Shown piece after piece: positions 8,671 through 16,569 of a stretch of 64,000 nt of DNA. Position numbers and translations under genes: made by a program. Source of the DNA: VGBV01 sp963780395 (GTDB taxonomy: Bacteria; Actinomycetota; Thermoleophilia; Solirubrobacterales; 70-9); the NCBI GenBank assembly GCA_963780395.1, contig CAWABY010000013.1, forward strand, positions 1 through 64,000, in the 5' to 3' direction. The notes under the pieces are model-generated. The model was not told the DNA's origin and did no database searches. It saw only the letters and a list, made by a program, of their open reading frames with translations. Within the stretch, counting starts at the first letter, position 1. Each line of letters begins with the position of its first letter.

Positions 8671-10125
8671 ATGGCGGAGAAGCAGGCGATCGACCGCGGA
8701 ACCTGGCTGGCGCTCGTCGCGATGGCGATCGCCGTCTTCGTCGTCGCCAACGACTTCTCGGCGATCAACGTCGTCATCCCTTCGATCGAGGAGGACTTCG
8801 ACATCTCGGTCGATTCGGCACAGTGGGTCGTGAACGCCTACGCGCTCACCTTCGGGGTGCTGATCGTCACCGGCGGGCGCCTCGCCGACCTGTTCGGGCG
8901 CAGGCGGATCTTCTTCGTCGGGGCGGGGATCTTCGCGACGATGTCGCTCGCCGGCGCTGTGGCGCCGAGCGAGCAGTGGCTGATCACCGCCCGCGTGCTG
9001 ATGGGTGTCGGCGGCGCGCTGATGTGGCCGGCGATCCTCGGCATGACCTTCGCCGCCCTTCCCGCCGAGAAGGCGGGATTGGCCGGCGGCCTCATCCTCG
9101 GCGCTGCCGGCGTCGGCAACGCCGCCGGGCCGCTGATCGGAGGGGTTCTGGACGACATCGCCAGCTGGCGCTGGATCTTCTATTTGAACCTGCCGGTGAC
9201 CGCGTTCGCTGTCGCCGTCACCGCCAAGTTCATCCATCAACCGCGCACCCAGACCGAGGACACCCAGCTCGACTACTGGGGCGTCGTCACGATCACCGTC
9301 GGGCTGGTGGCACTGCTCCTGGCCCTCGACCAGGTGCCGGAGTGGGGCGGCTGGGGCGATCCCCGCATCCTCGGCCTGATGGCGCTGTTCTTGATCGGGA
9401 TCGGCGCCTTCATTCTTGTCGAGCGCTCCGCCAAGGAGCACGCGCTGGTGCCGCGGGACGTCATACGCGACCGGGGCTTCGCCTACTCCTGCGCTGCGGT
9501 CCTCTTCATCTCAGCTGTCTTCTTCGCGATGATGCTGTACCTGCCGCAGTACATGCTGAAGGTGCTCGACTTCACTCCGATCCAGACGGGCGCCGGGATG
9601 CTGCCGATGATGGCCGTGTTCGCCGCCGTCTCATTCATCGCCGGGCCTCTGTACGACCGCCTGGGGCCGAAGTTGCTCGCCTCGATCGGTACCGCCTGTC
9701 TCGCCGCCGGCCCGCTGCTGATCGCCCTCGTCGCCGCGGACGAGAGCTACGGCGCAATCGTCCCCGGCCTTGTCGTCACCGGCCTTGGCGTCGGCGTCTT
9801 CTACCCGACGATCACCACCGCCGGAGTGACTGCGGTCGACGAATCGCGCAGCAGCCTGGCCGGGGCGATCATCTACATGTTCCAGATCGCCGGTGGCTCG
9901 GTCGGCCTGGGCCTGACCACCACCGTCTTCCTCGAAGCCGGTGATGCCGCGTCTGGCAACGACGCCTTCATAGATGGCATCGAGGCCGCCTTCAAGCTCG
10001 ACGCGGCCCTGGCCCTCGTCGGCTTTGTCATCTGCGTCCTCCTGGTCGGCGGTCGCGCCCGAATGCCCCGCATCCCCTTCCACCGCCACCACGCCGGCCA
10101 CACTCCGCGCGGCCACGGGCCCTAG
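8671..10125 (+). CDS. MFS transporter, DHA2 (EmrB/QacA, 14-TMS) type
   Basis: 484 residues with about 14 membrane segments. Signatures include the motif A loop GRLADLFGRRRIF and the motif C-like GNAAGPLIGGVL of drug:H+ antiporters. Substrate unknown; multidrug or lipid export is typical of the family. No regulator lies beside it. It is divergent from cfa with 46 bp between starts. Confidence 0.88.
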   Translation: MAEKQAIDRGTWLALVAMAIAVFVVANDFSAINVVIPSIEEDFDISVDSAQWVVNAYALTFGVLIVTGGRLADLFGRRRIFFVGAGIFATMSLAGAVAPSEQWLITARVLMGVGGALMWPAILGMTFAALPAEKAGLAGGLILGAAGVGNAAGPLIGGVLDDIASWRWIFYLNLPVTAFAVAVTAKFIHQPRTQTEDTQLDYWGVVTITVGLVALLLALDQVPEWGGWGDPRILGLMALFLIGIGAFILVERSAKEHALVPRDVIRDRGFAYSCAAVLFISAVFFAMMLYLPQYMLKVLDFTPIQTGAGMLPMMAVFAAVSFIAGPLYDRLGPKLLASIGTACLAAGPLLIALVAADESYGAIVPGLVVTGLGVGVFYPTITTAGVTAVDESRSSLAGAIIYMFQIAGGSVGLGLTTTVFLEAGDAASGNDAFIDGIEAAFKLDAALALVGFVICVLLVGGRARMPRIPFHRHHAGHTPRGHGP

Positions 10126-10138
10126 CCGGGCCGGCTAG
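10122..10138. terminator. Hairpin between convergent genes
   Basis: CTAGCCG/CGGCTAG with a 3-nt loop, overlapping the MFS stop and the end of the convergent ORF. No U-tract. Confidence 0.4.
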
Positions 10139-10335
10139 TCGTCGTCGGGCTTCTCGGGCTCGTCGCCGCCGGAGCCTGAGCTGCCGGATCCCGAGGAGCC
10201 GCTGCCCGAGGAAGCCGCTGCCCGAGGAGCCGCTGCCCGACGAGCCGCTGCCGGAGGAGCCGCTCCCGGACGACCCGCTTCCGGAGTTGTCATGGCCCGA
10301 GCCGTTGTCAGCGCCATCTTCGTCAGGGTGCTCAT
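10135..10335 (-). CDS. Low-complexity Ser/Gly/Ala repeat protein, frame uncertain
   Basis: 66 residues in the frame that begins with ATG at 10335, which has a strong ribosome binding site (AAGGAG, 5 nt). The end reads SSGSGSSGSGSSGSGGDEPEKPDDD. The first half of the repeat reads GSGSSGSG only in another frame, where it follows an acidic stretch (DEHPDEDGADNGSGHDN). One repeat unit is one base longer than the rest, so the gene has probably shifted frame by slippage. Function unknown; a spacer or surface protein is possible. Confidence 0.4.
   Translation of the reverse strand: MSTLTKMALTTARAMTTPEAGRPGAAPPAAARRAAAPRAAASSGSGSSGSGSSGSGGDEPEKPDDD
10196..10286. repeat. Six tandem 15-bp units, one of 16 bp
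   Basis: Units of the type GAGCCGCTGCCCGAG at 10196, 10211 (16 bp, GAAGCC...), 10227, 10242, 10257 and 10272. The single extra base moves the reading frame of the overlapping gene. Confidence 0.85.
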
Positions 10336-10455
10336 CTCGTCTCCTTGGTCGGGTGATCAGTCATTGCCCGGCGACTATCGGGGACGGCGGTCAGGTGACG
10401 GCAACGCGAGGGTTAAGCCTTGGCAAGGCATTGAGGCCGCGTACCCTCAACTCCG

Positions 10456-10617
10456 ATGGGCAAGCGAATCGTCGGCGAGCACTTCAATCGGGACGGCAAG
10501 CCCAAGCGGGGCTACTCAAGCGAGCGCCTGGCCAAGCAGGAGGCCGCCCGCTTCGGCAAGACCTACTACCGCTGCGAGGTCTGCGACAAGTTCCACCTCG
10601 CGAGCGCTCCCAAATAG
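10456..10617 (+). CDS. Small basic protein with one CxxC and a nearby His
   Basis: 53 residues: starts MGKRIVGEHFNRDGK and ends YYRCEVCDKFHLASAPK. CEVCDKFH looks like half of a zinc ribbon, so the protein might bind metal as a dimer or with a partner; this is inference. The ATG at 10456 is preceded by TACCCT 8 nt upstream. Codon use is typical of neighbouring genes. No known family recognised. Confidence 0.7.
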   Translation: MGKRIVGEHFNRDGKPKRGYSSERLAKQEAARFGKTYYRCEVCDKFHLASAPK

Positions 10618-10688
10618 AAACGACCCGCCGAAGGTGAACGTGCCGGTCGCTCCCGGTCCGTGTCAGGCCCGCGATAGCCTCACGGCGC

Positions 10689-10694
10689 GATACT
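10689..10694 (+). promoter_or_regulatory. GATACT promoter of the SnoaL operon 1
   Basis: GATACT followed by GCGTGGGCG and then ATG at 10704. The same GATACTGC...GGGC...ATGTC arrangement occurs before other SnoaL genes at 12017 and 16986 (minus), and in a decayed context at 52268 (minus). Confidence 0.6.
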
Positions 10695-10703
10695 GCGTGG
10701 GCG

Positions 10704-11105
10704 ATGTCGCAGGAGAACGTCGAGATGGTGCGCGTTTTCCTCCAAGCGTTCAACGACGAGGACTACGCGAGCTGCCTCGACCTGATCGACCCGGATGTCG
10801 AGTGGCACCCTCCGCCTGACCTTCCGAACGCCGCCGTCGCTCACGGGCGTGATGCGCTGATCGCGACCTGGCGGGACTGGTTGGGAGCGTGGGACCGCTA
10901 CCAGGCGTCCCCCGAGGAAATCCGGGAGGGGCGACATGAGACGGTCCTTGTGATCTCCGTGGTGTCCGCGCGAGGCAGGGGCAGCGGCATCGAAGTTGAG
11001 TCGCGCGTTACGGCGCTCTACGAGCTGCGCAGCGGAAAAATCGTGCGGTTCAGGGCCTACCTGGACCAAGCGGAGGCCCTCGAAGCCGCCGGGCTTGAGG
11101 AGTAG
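10704..11105 (+). CDS. SnoaL/NTF2-like protein, operon 1 copy 1
   Basis: 133 residues, MSQENVEMVRVFLQAFNDED... ending ALEAAGLEE. The middle carries the family pattern VEWHPPPDLP...GRDALIATW. First gene of a two-gene operon: the stop TAG is followed by GCG and the ATG of the next copy. The final codons (CTCGAAGCCGCCGGGCT) are identical at DNA level to most other copies. Ligand or reaction unknown. Confidence 0.85.
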   Translation: MSQENVEMVRVFLQAFNDEDYASCLDLIDPDVEWHPPPDLPNAAVAHGRDALIATWRDWLGAWDRYQASPEEIREGRHETVLVISVVSARGRGSGIEVESRVTALYELRSGKIVRFRAYLDQAEALEAAGLEE

Positions 11106-11108
11106 GCG

Positions 11109-11510
11109 ATGTCGCGGGAGAATGTCGAAGCGGCGAGACAGTTGATTCAAGCCTTCAATCGCCGGGACCTCGCTGCAATGACGGAGATGTTCGATCCCGA
11201 GATCGAGTGGACGCCTGGCGGTCCCGCGGCGGTGGAACGCGCCGTCTACCGCGGCCGCGACGAGGTCTCGGGCGGGTTTGCCGCGACGTGGGAGGCCTGG
11301 AAGGTATTCCAGCTCGAGGAGCACGAGGCTCGTGATCTCGGTGACTCGGTCCTGTGGCTGGGACGGGCCCAACTGGAGGGCGGCGCCAGCCACCTGGAGC
11401 TCGACCAGGAGTTCGCGGTTCGCATCGCGATAGACAGCGGCAAGATCGTGCGAATGAAGGGCTTCCAAACGTGGGTCGAAGCCCTCGAAGCCGCCGGGCT
11501 CCGGGAGTAG
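11109..11510 (+). CDS. SnoaL/NTF2-like protein, operon 1 copy 2
   Basis: 133 residues, MSRENVEAARQLIQAFNRRD... with IEWTPGGPAAVERAVYRGRDEV and the ALEAAGLRE end. Three bases separate it from copy 1, and GGAG inside the preceding stop region can act as ribosome binding site. A reading error tolerance is unlikely, since the frame is clean throughout. Confidence 0.85.
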   Translation: MSRENVEAARQLIQAFNRRDLAAMTEMFDPEIEWTPGGPAAVERAVYRGRDEVSGGFAATWEAWKVFQLEEHEARDLGDSVLWLGRAQLEGGASHLELDQEFAVRIAIDSGKIVRMKGFQTWVEALEAAGLRE

Positions 11511-11520
11511 GCAACGGCCA

Positions 11521-11955
11521 TCAGCTCTGGATTACTGATTCCCCCGGGCGACTTGTCGTTATCGGATCCGCGTGCCGATGCAAGAGCTTCCAAGTGCGCT
11601 CCTCGAGGCGAAACACGCTCGTGACGCGCAGCGAAACCGGAGTGACTTCCTCCGCTCCGGCGACCTTCGTTTGGAACCGTTCGATCTCGAGGATGTAGCC
11701 CAGGTCCGAGGTCTCGTATTTCGCGAAGTTCTCGAACTCGATCGCGCCGCCGTCGCGATAGTTGGATGCGGCTCGCCGTCCCGCCTCCTCGATCTCACTC
11801 CAACCGCGGGTCGGCGGGCCGTAGGGGTTCGCGAGTGTGGCGTCGTCACGACGGCTGTAGAGCTCGAAGAAGCCGTCGGGATTTCCTCTCGCGATCTCGT
11901 CCAGGGCTCGGTGGCTTGCTTCGATCGCTTGATTGAAGCTCTCGGGATGTGTCAT
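11521..11955 (-). CDS. SnoaL/NTF2-like protein, divergent subtype
   Basis: 144 residues, MTHPESFNQAIEASHRALDEIARG. It belongs to the same fold but to a different subgroup: no SQENVE start, no ALEAAGL end, and a C-terminal VFRLEERTWKLLHRHAD typical of ketosteroid isomerase-like or DUF4440 proteins. It is convergent with operon 1. Just upstream of its ATG the DNA (GAGTAAGCGATG) mimics the stop-start junction of the tandem copies, suggesting a lost upstream copy. Confidence 0.8.
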   Translation of the reverse strand: MTHPESFNQAIEASHRALDEIARGNPDGFFELYSRRDDATLANPYGPPTRGWSEIEEAGRRAASNYRDGGAIEFENFAKYETSDLGYILEIERFQTKVAGAEEVTPVSLRVTSVFRLEERTWKLLHRHADPITTSRPGESVIQS

Positions 11956-12016
11956 CGCTTACTCGCTTGCCGGGCCGGGGTCGCCGCAAGGCTATAGCTC
12001 GGCCACCTGAGAGCGC

Positions 12017-12022
12017 GATACT
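12017..12022 (+). promoter_or_regulatory. GATACT promoter of SnoaL operon 2
   Basis: GATACT, then GCGCGGGCG, then ATG at 12032; near-identical to the element at 10689. Confidence 0.6.
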
Positions 12023-12031
12023 GCGCGGGCG

Positions 12032-12427
12032 ATGTCGGAGGAGAACGTTGATCTGTTCAAGGAGAGCATCGAGCGGTTTAACCGCGATGACGTCGCTGGC
12101 GCGCTTCGCTACTTCCACCCCGAGATCCGGTTCGAGCACCGGCTCGCGGAACTTCGGGGGGACTTGACCGGAATCGACGCGGTCGGGGATTGGTTCGTGG
12201 ACGCCACTAAACACTTCGACCGCTGGATGATCGACTGCGACGACTTCCGTGATCTGGGCGACCGGGTGCTGGCGCTCGGCACGGTCCGAGCCGTCGGGAA
12301 GGAGAGCGGGGTTGAGGTGGAAATGCCCTATACGGTCGTGGTCACGGTCAAGGATGGCCTGGTGACCCATTTCACCGACTACGGCGATAGAGAGAAAGCC
12401 CTCGAAGCCGCCGGGCTGTCGGAGTAG
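12032..12427 (+). CDS. SnoaL/NTF2-like protein, operon 2 copy 1
   Basis: 131 residues, MSEENVDLFKESIERFNRDD... ending ALEAAGLSE. The core HPEIRFEHRLAEL lacks the Trp of the VEW motif seen in sibling copies. First of three genes separated by 3-bp gaps. Confidence 0.84.
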   Translation: MSEENVDLFKESIERFNRDDVAGALRYFHPEIRFEHRLAELRGDLTGIDAVGDWFVDATKHFDRWMIDCDDFRDLGDRVLALGTVRAVGKESGVEVEMPYTVVVTVKDGLVTHFTDYGDREKALEAAGLSE

Positions 12428-12430
12428 GCG

Positions 12431-12826
12431 ATGTCGCAGGAGAACGTCGATACGGTGCGCCGCATCTACGACGCCTTTGGCGAGGGTGACTTCGCGCGAG
12501 CGCTTGAGGAGGGGGAACCCGATTTTGAGTGGATTCCCCCCGAGCAAGACGTCCAAGCACCGGTTCAGGGGCTGGAAAGCCTTCGGCGCTTCCTGGAGGA
12601 CCAGAACGAGGCCTTCGAGGACTTTCGAGTCGAGGCCGAGGAGTTGAAAGACCACGGCGACAAGGTCCTCGCGTTGATCCGGGTCAGCGGCCGGGGTCGC
12701 GGAAGCGGCGTCGCGTTTGATATTCGGGCGGCGAACCTTTGGACCTTTCGCGGAGGCCGCCTGATTCGTGGCCAGGTGTTTCCCGAGCGCGAGAAAGCCC
12801 TCGAAGCCGCCCGGCTGAGGGAGTAG
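12431..12826 (+). CDS. SnoaL/NTF2-like protein, operon 2 copy 2
   Basis: 131 residues, MSQENVDTVRRIYDAFGEGD... with FEWIPPEQDVQAPVQGLESL and a C-terminus ALEAARLRE, where the otherwise invariant Gly is Arg. TAG-GCG-ATG junction upstream. Confidence 0.85.
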   Translation: MSQENVDTVRRIYDAFGEGDFARALEEGEPDFEWIPPEQDVQAPVQGLESLRRFLEDQNEAFEDFRVEAEELKDHGDKVLALIRVSGRGRGSGVAFDIRAANLWTFRGGRLIRGQVFPEREKALEAARLRE

Positions 12827-12829
12827 GAG

Positions 12830-13216
12830 ATGTCGCAGGAGGACATCGAGACGCTTCGCGAAGGTTATGCAGCCGCGAGCCGCCGAGACTGGGATCGTTG
12901 CCTGCGCTTCATGCACCCAGACATTGAGTGGGTGACGCAGCGCACCGGCACCTATCACGGTCACAAGGAAGTCAGGCGGTCAATGGAGGAGACGGCGCTC
13001 CCGTTTGAGGAGGTCATCCTCGAGCCCGAGGAGTTTTGCGAGCGGGGTGATCAGGTTGTGGTTTTCGTGCACTTCCGCGCTCGGCTCCCCGGCACACAAG
13101 CCGTAATCGAGAACCGAATCGGACACGTTTGGACGATGCGTGACGGAAAAGCGGTCCGTTGCCAGACCTTCCCCAGACGGGAGGATGCCCTCGAAGCCGC
13201 CGGGCTGCCGGAGTAG
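12830..13216 (+). CDS. SnoaL/NTF2-like protein, operon 2 copy 3
   Basis: 128 residues, MSQEDIETLREGYAAASRRD... with IEWVTQRTGTYHGHKEVRR and the end ALEAAGLPE. It is the last copy before the duplicated terminator at 13280, which probably ends the transcript. Confidence 0.84.
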   Translation: MSQEDIETLREGYAAASRRDWDRCLRFMHPDIEWVTQRTGTYHGHKEVRRSMEETALPFEEVILEPEEFCERGDQVVVFVHFRARLPGTQAVIENRIGHVWTMRDGKAVRCQTFPRREDALEAAGLPE

Positions 13217-13277
13217 CCCTCCTCCTTTGCTTCCGGGGCTCGCGCCGCAGCACTAATGCCGCCGCTATCCGACGCAC

Positions 13278-13333
13278 AGAAAAGGCCCTCCGAAGAGGGC
13301 CTTTTCCCGGTTACTACAGGGAGGAGAGAACTG
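13278..13333 (+). repeat. Left copy of 56-bp terminator repeat
   Basis: Starts with the perfect hairpin AAAAGGCCCTC-CGAA-GAGGGCCTTTT (13280-13305), then TACTACAGGGAGGAGAGA. About 50 of 56 bases match 17645-17700. The two copies bracket the phage-like genes. Confidence 0.85.
13280..13305 (+). terminator. Rho-independent terminator after SnoaL operon 2
   Basis: 11-bp perfect stem with CGAA tetraloop and a short T-run; symmetrical, so it may act in both directions. Confidence 0.75.
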
Positions 13334-13413
13334 ACACCCACGCACGGCACCCCGCTCTCAGGCACGAATCCACCCGATTAGCCCCGGTTGTATCCGGTTG
13401 TTTCGGTGTCTGA

Positions 13414-13435
13414 CTGGCGCACGAATGGCGCACGG
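13414..13435 (+). repeat. Pair of 10-bp direct repeats, 12-bp period
   Basis: CTGGCGCACG at 13414 and ATGGCGCACG at 13426. Two more pairs or singles occur at 17560/17572 and 15977. Helically spaced direct repeats of this kind resemble integrase arm-type sites. Confidence 0.6.
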
Positions 13436-13454
13436 AACCCGCCGCGGCGCTGCG

Positions 13455-13460
13455 TAATAT
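13455..13460 (+). promoter_or_regulatory. -10 box of phage-like operon
   Basis: TAATAT in a GC-rich background, about 70 nt before the RHH gene, which has its own AGGAGG site; the only clearly leadered promoter of this stretch. Confidence 0.5.
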
Positions 13461-13530
13461 TTACCCACGACCCGGAGCCACCGCCGGGGGCGAAAAGCAT
13501 CAACTCCACCTAGGAGGACGACCCCCAACG

Positions 13531-13701
13531 ATGGCAACGGCAACGAAACCAACCGGCACCCGAGTGCAGACCTGGTTGCCGATCACCCTGGCCGAGCAGC
13601 TGAAGGCGCAGGCCGACCTTGAACGGCGCAGCGTTTCCAGCGCGATCCGGAACCTGATCGAAGACGAACTTCGCAGGGACGTGCCGGGGCGGCGGCCATG
13701 A
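13531..13701 (+). CDS. Ribbon-helix-helix (CopG-like) DNA-binding protein
   Basis: 56 residues. RVQTWLPITLAEQLKAQAD followed by RRSVSSAIRNLIEDELRR fits a beta strand plus two helices of the RHH fold. ATG at 13531 after AGGAGG. The stop overlaps the next ATG (ATGA). Probably an autoregulator or copy/partition factor of the element. Confidence 0.75.
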   Translation: MATATKPTGTRVQTWLPITLAEQLKAQADLERRSVSSAIRNLIEDELRRDVPGRRP

Positions 13702-14342
13702 CCGAGATTCAGATCCCCTACCAGGACCGCGAGCAGACGCTCGCAGACGCGATCGCCTGCAACGTCGACCGGGCGCTCGACGGCGAGGAGCGCGACATTG
13801 CCTTCCAAGTGCTATTCGACTCGCCCCCTAGCCAGACCATGGGCGAGCTGTTCGACCGCCTCGATGCCGATGGGCGGGACATGGCGAACAAGGCCCGTTC
13901 CGAGCTCGGACTTGAGAGCGTCGAGGAGGTGGAAGCGCACCAAGCTTTCGAGGCGGCGAACCGAAACCTGCCGCCGAGCCGCGACGCCGAAGGCCGAATC
14001 TTCCAGGCCTGCCACGCGGAGAACTGCAACAACTTCCCGACCGGCGAGTTGGGCGAACCGATCTCGGTGTCGGACAGGCGCTGGTGGTGTGACCAGCACC
14101 GAGACCAGGCCACGGCCGAGGACCACCTACCACCCGAGCCCGAGTACGTGCTCGACATGCAGACCATGTCGCTGAAGGCGGTGGGAGCCGAGCAGGAGCG
14201 GCTGCTTGAGGAGGACCGCAAGCTGCAGGAGAAGGCACGCGAGCGGACGGAGCGCCAGCGAGCCGAGGGCGAGCGGCTGGCGAAGCTCGAGGACGAGTAC
14301 CAGGCGACGCTGAAGCCGCCGGTGGGATTCGCCCCGCGATGA
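13698..14342 (+). CDS. Phage-like protein with Cys/His cluster, unknown
   Basis: 214 residues. A central CHAENCNN...WWCDQHRDQ cluster (residues about 105-145) could bind zinc, and the C-terminal third is a charged coiled coil (EEDRKLQEKARERTERQRAEG). Overlaps the next gene by ATGA. No family recognised; its place between an RHH protein and phage proteases suggests an element-encoded accessory protein. Confidence 0.6.
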   Translation: MTEIQIPYQDREQTLADAIACNVDRALDGEERDIAFQVLFDSPPSQTMGELFDRLDADGRDMANKARSELGLESVEEVEAHQAFEAANRNLPPSRDAEGRIFQACHAENCNNFPTGELGEPISVSDRRWWCDQHRDQATAEDHLPPEPEYVLDMQTMSLKAVGAEQERLLEEDRKLQEKARERTERQRAEGERLAKLEDEYQATLKPPVGFAPR

Positions 14343-14824
14343 CCTCAGACAAGCTGATCGCCCACGAATGCGGCCACGCCATCGGCCTGCTGTTGTGCGG
14401 CCACGCCATCGCCGAGGTCCGGGTCGACCATCAGCTGGTCGATGAGCTTGGCCGGGTGACGGTTGACTTCAGCCACTCCCAAGCCGACTACGGCGTCCTG
14501 ATTGCGGGGTTGATGGGGCCGATGAACGGGGGCGACCTACCGCCGCCCTGGCCCCCCGATCCCGACTCGGCCAACCGAGACGAGCGCAATGCGGCCACCT
14601 TGGTCCGCCATCTGGAGCTTGACCGCAGCGACTACAAGGCCGCCTGTGCCTTCGCTGAGGTCTGGTTGGCCTGGCACGAAACAAAAGGCGCCATGGCTCT
14701 GCTCGGCCAGGCGCTCGGCACAGTGCCGGTGATCAGCGGTCGCCAGCTCGAGCAGCTGCTCGGCCCCGACCGTCTTGCCCGACTTCGAGGAGAGAGGACG
14801 CCTGATGTTGCACAAGCAAGTTGA
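14339..14824 (+). CDS. HExxH-type putative zinc peptidase, phage-associated
   Basis: 161 residues. HECGH begins at residue 9 and is followed by hydrophobic AIGLLLCGH, as in short M41-like or ImmA-like peptidases found in actinobacterial prophages. A third ligand is not obvious. It overlaps both neighbours, so it belongs to the same operon. Substrate unknown. Confidence 0.6.
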   Translation: MTSDKLIAHECGHAIGLLLCGHAIAEVRVDHQLVDELGRVTVDFSHSQADYGVLIAGLMGPMNGGDLPPPWPPDPDSANRDERNAATLVRHLELDRSDYKAACAFAEVWLAWHETKGAMALLGQALGTVPVISGRQLEQLLGPDRLARLRGERTPDVAQAS

Positions 14825-15473
14825 AGCCACCGCCACGCCGACTATCGAGAAGGGCACGGCCGTGCTGCTGGTCGCCGCCTACACGAAGGACCGCAGCGGG
14901 GATGTGATCGAGCGCGGCGCCTTCCGCTCCACGATCGCGGCATGGAAGGACTCGGGCAAGCAGATCCCCCTGGCCTGGAATCACGACACCGGCGAACCCG
15001 AGCGCCTGATAGGTACGGTCGACCCTTCCTCGCTGAAGGAGACGCGGGACGGCCTGCTCGCCGAGGCACACCTCGACCTCGATGGGTCCGAGACAGCGCG
15101 CACGGCCTGGAGGCTGGTCAAGTCCGACTCGATCGGCGTCAGCTTCGGCTACACGGCCGAGACCAAGAAGGGCGAGAACGGCACTCGCCTGCTGACGAGC
15201 ATCGACTTGTACGAGATCTCATTGACCGCAACGCCGATGCATGGCGCGACGCGGGTTGTGAACTGGAAGGGCGCCGGCGTCGACGGTGACTGGGAAGCCT
15301 TCCGAGCTGCTACCCGAGCAGCCGATCGGGCGCATGAAGCAGCTCAACGTCAACGCGAGAAAGAGCAGCGCGGGGAGAAGCTGGTCGAGGAGATCACCGC
15401 AAAGGCCAAGGCCGCGGAAGTCCGAGCCGCACGGAAAGCCCGCCCGATCAAGACCAAGACCTTCCATGTTTAG
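14805..15473 (+). CDS. HK97 family prohead protease
   Basis: 222 residues from ATG 14805 (GAGGAGAGAGG upstream). The N-terminal domain has AAYTKDRSGDVIERGAF, PLAWNHD (catalytic His) and SIGVSFGYT (catalytic Ser), the serine protease that matures HK97-fold capsids. The C-terminal 70 residues are a Lys/Glu/Ala coil. No portal or capsid gene follows, so this is a remnant or a cargo gene of a satellite. Confidence 0.87.
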   Translation: MLHKQVEATATPTIEKGTAVLLVAAYTKDRSGDVIERGAFRSTIAAWKDSGKQIPLAWNHDTGEPERLIGTVDPSSLKETRDGLLAEAHLDLDGSETARTAWRLVKSDSIGVSFGYTAETKKGENGTRLLTSIDLYEISLTATPMHGATRVVNWKGAGVDGDWEAFRAATRAADRAHEAAQRQREKEQRGEKLVEEITAKAKAAEVRAARKARPIKTKTFHV

Positions 15474-16048
15474 TTCGCTAGCGGTCGATGGCGCTGGAGG
15501 ACAGCCCGGTGCCTACGACCCATGCAACGGGGCGAGGAAGCAGATCTGATGCCCGGCCTACTCCGACATCCCTCCTCAGCCGGGCTTCAGTCGATGACGG
15601 CGTAACCCACTACACGTCGATGATGCCGTAAGCGACTATGAGTCCCACAATCGCGATCACCATAAGTACCTCCAGAAACCTGACCAGCCCACGGGTCTCT
15701 GGTGCTGATCCCATACCCGACGCTGCTACGCGCTCACGGCTCTGTGGCGGTCCTGCTTCCATCCTCGATCACCATCCTTTGTTGCCCATTGACTCCTACC
15801 GCTGCCTTGCCTGGGCAACCTACCTCAGCCACGACCCAGGGGGAGGGTCGCGACCGCGAATCCACGCACGCGCTAAACGCCGATTGGGCGACCGCGCGCG
15901 CCGTCAAACGATCTGATGAGGGTCCAAAGAGATCCCGCAACAAAAAGGAGCGGCCCCTCTAGTCGCCGCCGTAAGGCTGGCGCACGGGACCGCCCCTTCT
16001 GAGGAAACAACGAGCTATGCGAAGAGAACTTCCGACGGAGTACCAGCG
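15474..16048. other. Gene-poor stretch inside prophage remnant
   Basis: No convincing coding region on either strand. It holds one copy of a 31-bp direct repeat (15536) and a lone CTGGCGCACG at 15977; AT-richer than its surroundings, consistent with decayed phage DNA. Confidence 0.6.
15536..15566 (+). repeat. 31-bp direct repeat, copy 1
   Basis: Contains AAGCAGATCTGATGCCCGGC; identical over 31 bases to 16137-16167, where it covers the end of a SnoaL gene. Confidence 0.85.
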
Positions 16049-16150
16049 ATGAGGCGTGATCTGACCGTCAAGGTACGCCTGGCAGGGTCCGAGCTGGTCC
16101 GCCTGGACGAGCTGCGCCCCGCCGGCGGGCGCCTACGGAAGCAGATCTGA
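16049..16150 (+). CDS. Possible truncated RHH-like peptide
   Basis: 33 codons (MRRDLTVKVRLAGSELVRLDELRP...). The start resembles a ribbon-helix-helix strand and first helix, then stops inside the 31-bp repeat. Probably a gene cut by the repeat; may not be expressed. Confidence 0.3.
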   Translation: MRRDLTVKVRLAGSELVRLDELRPAGGRLRKQI

Positions 16151-16167
16151 TGCCCGGCCTACTCCGA
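16137..16167 (+). repeat. 31-bp direct repeat, copy 2
   Basis: Second copy of the 15536 repeat; its right part is the stop region of the minus-strand SnoaL gene ending at 16159. Confidence 0.85.
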
Positions 16168-16566
16168 AAGCCCGGCGGCTTCGAGGGCTGCCGCCTGATC
16201 GTCACCGAAGTACTTCCACTCGACCGGCTTCCCGTCGCGGAACGTCCACAGATTCCAGACATGCGCCTCAACCTCGACTCCGCTCCCCTTCCCCCGAGCG
16301 CTCGAGCGGATAAAGGCGACCACCTTGTCGTCCGCGTCGATCAGTTCCTGCGGCTCCCACGCGGGCCAGTCGTCCCACGCTTCGCGCGCCTCGCTCACGT
16401 AAGAAGCAATCGCCTCGTCGCGACCCCGCACGACGACCGGCTCCACGAGTCGGCGCGAGAAGTCAACCACCAACTCCGGGGCGGTCAGATCGCGGAGCGT
16501 GTCCCCGTCCCCTCGCGTGAGCGCCGCGTAGGCCCGCCGCACCAGCTCCACGTTCTCCTCCGACAT
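16159..16566 (-). CDS. SnoaL/NTF2-like protein, operon 3 copy 2
   Basis: 135 residues, MSEENVELVRRAYAALTRGD... with RGRDEAIASYVSEAREAWDDWPAW and end ALEAAGLSE. It follows the next copy by 3 bp on the minus strand. Lies within the prophage-like segment, so the family travels with mobile DNA or was inserted beside it. Confidence 0.84.
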   Translation of the reverse strand: MSEENVELVRRAYAALTRGDGDTLRDLTAPELVVDFSRRLVEPVVVRGRDEAIASYVSEAREAWDDWPAWEPQELIDADDKVVAFIRSSARGKGSGVEVEAHVWNLWTFRDGKPVEWKYFGDDQAAALEAAGLSE

Positions 16567-16569
16567 CGC

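Noticed and set aside
7071..9944. A 957-residue reading frame antisense to cfa and running into the MFS gene
   Set aside because: A consequence of GC-rich codon use; it has no domain and opposes well-supported genes on both sides.
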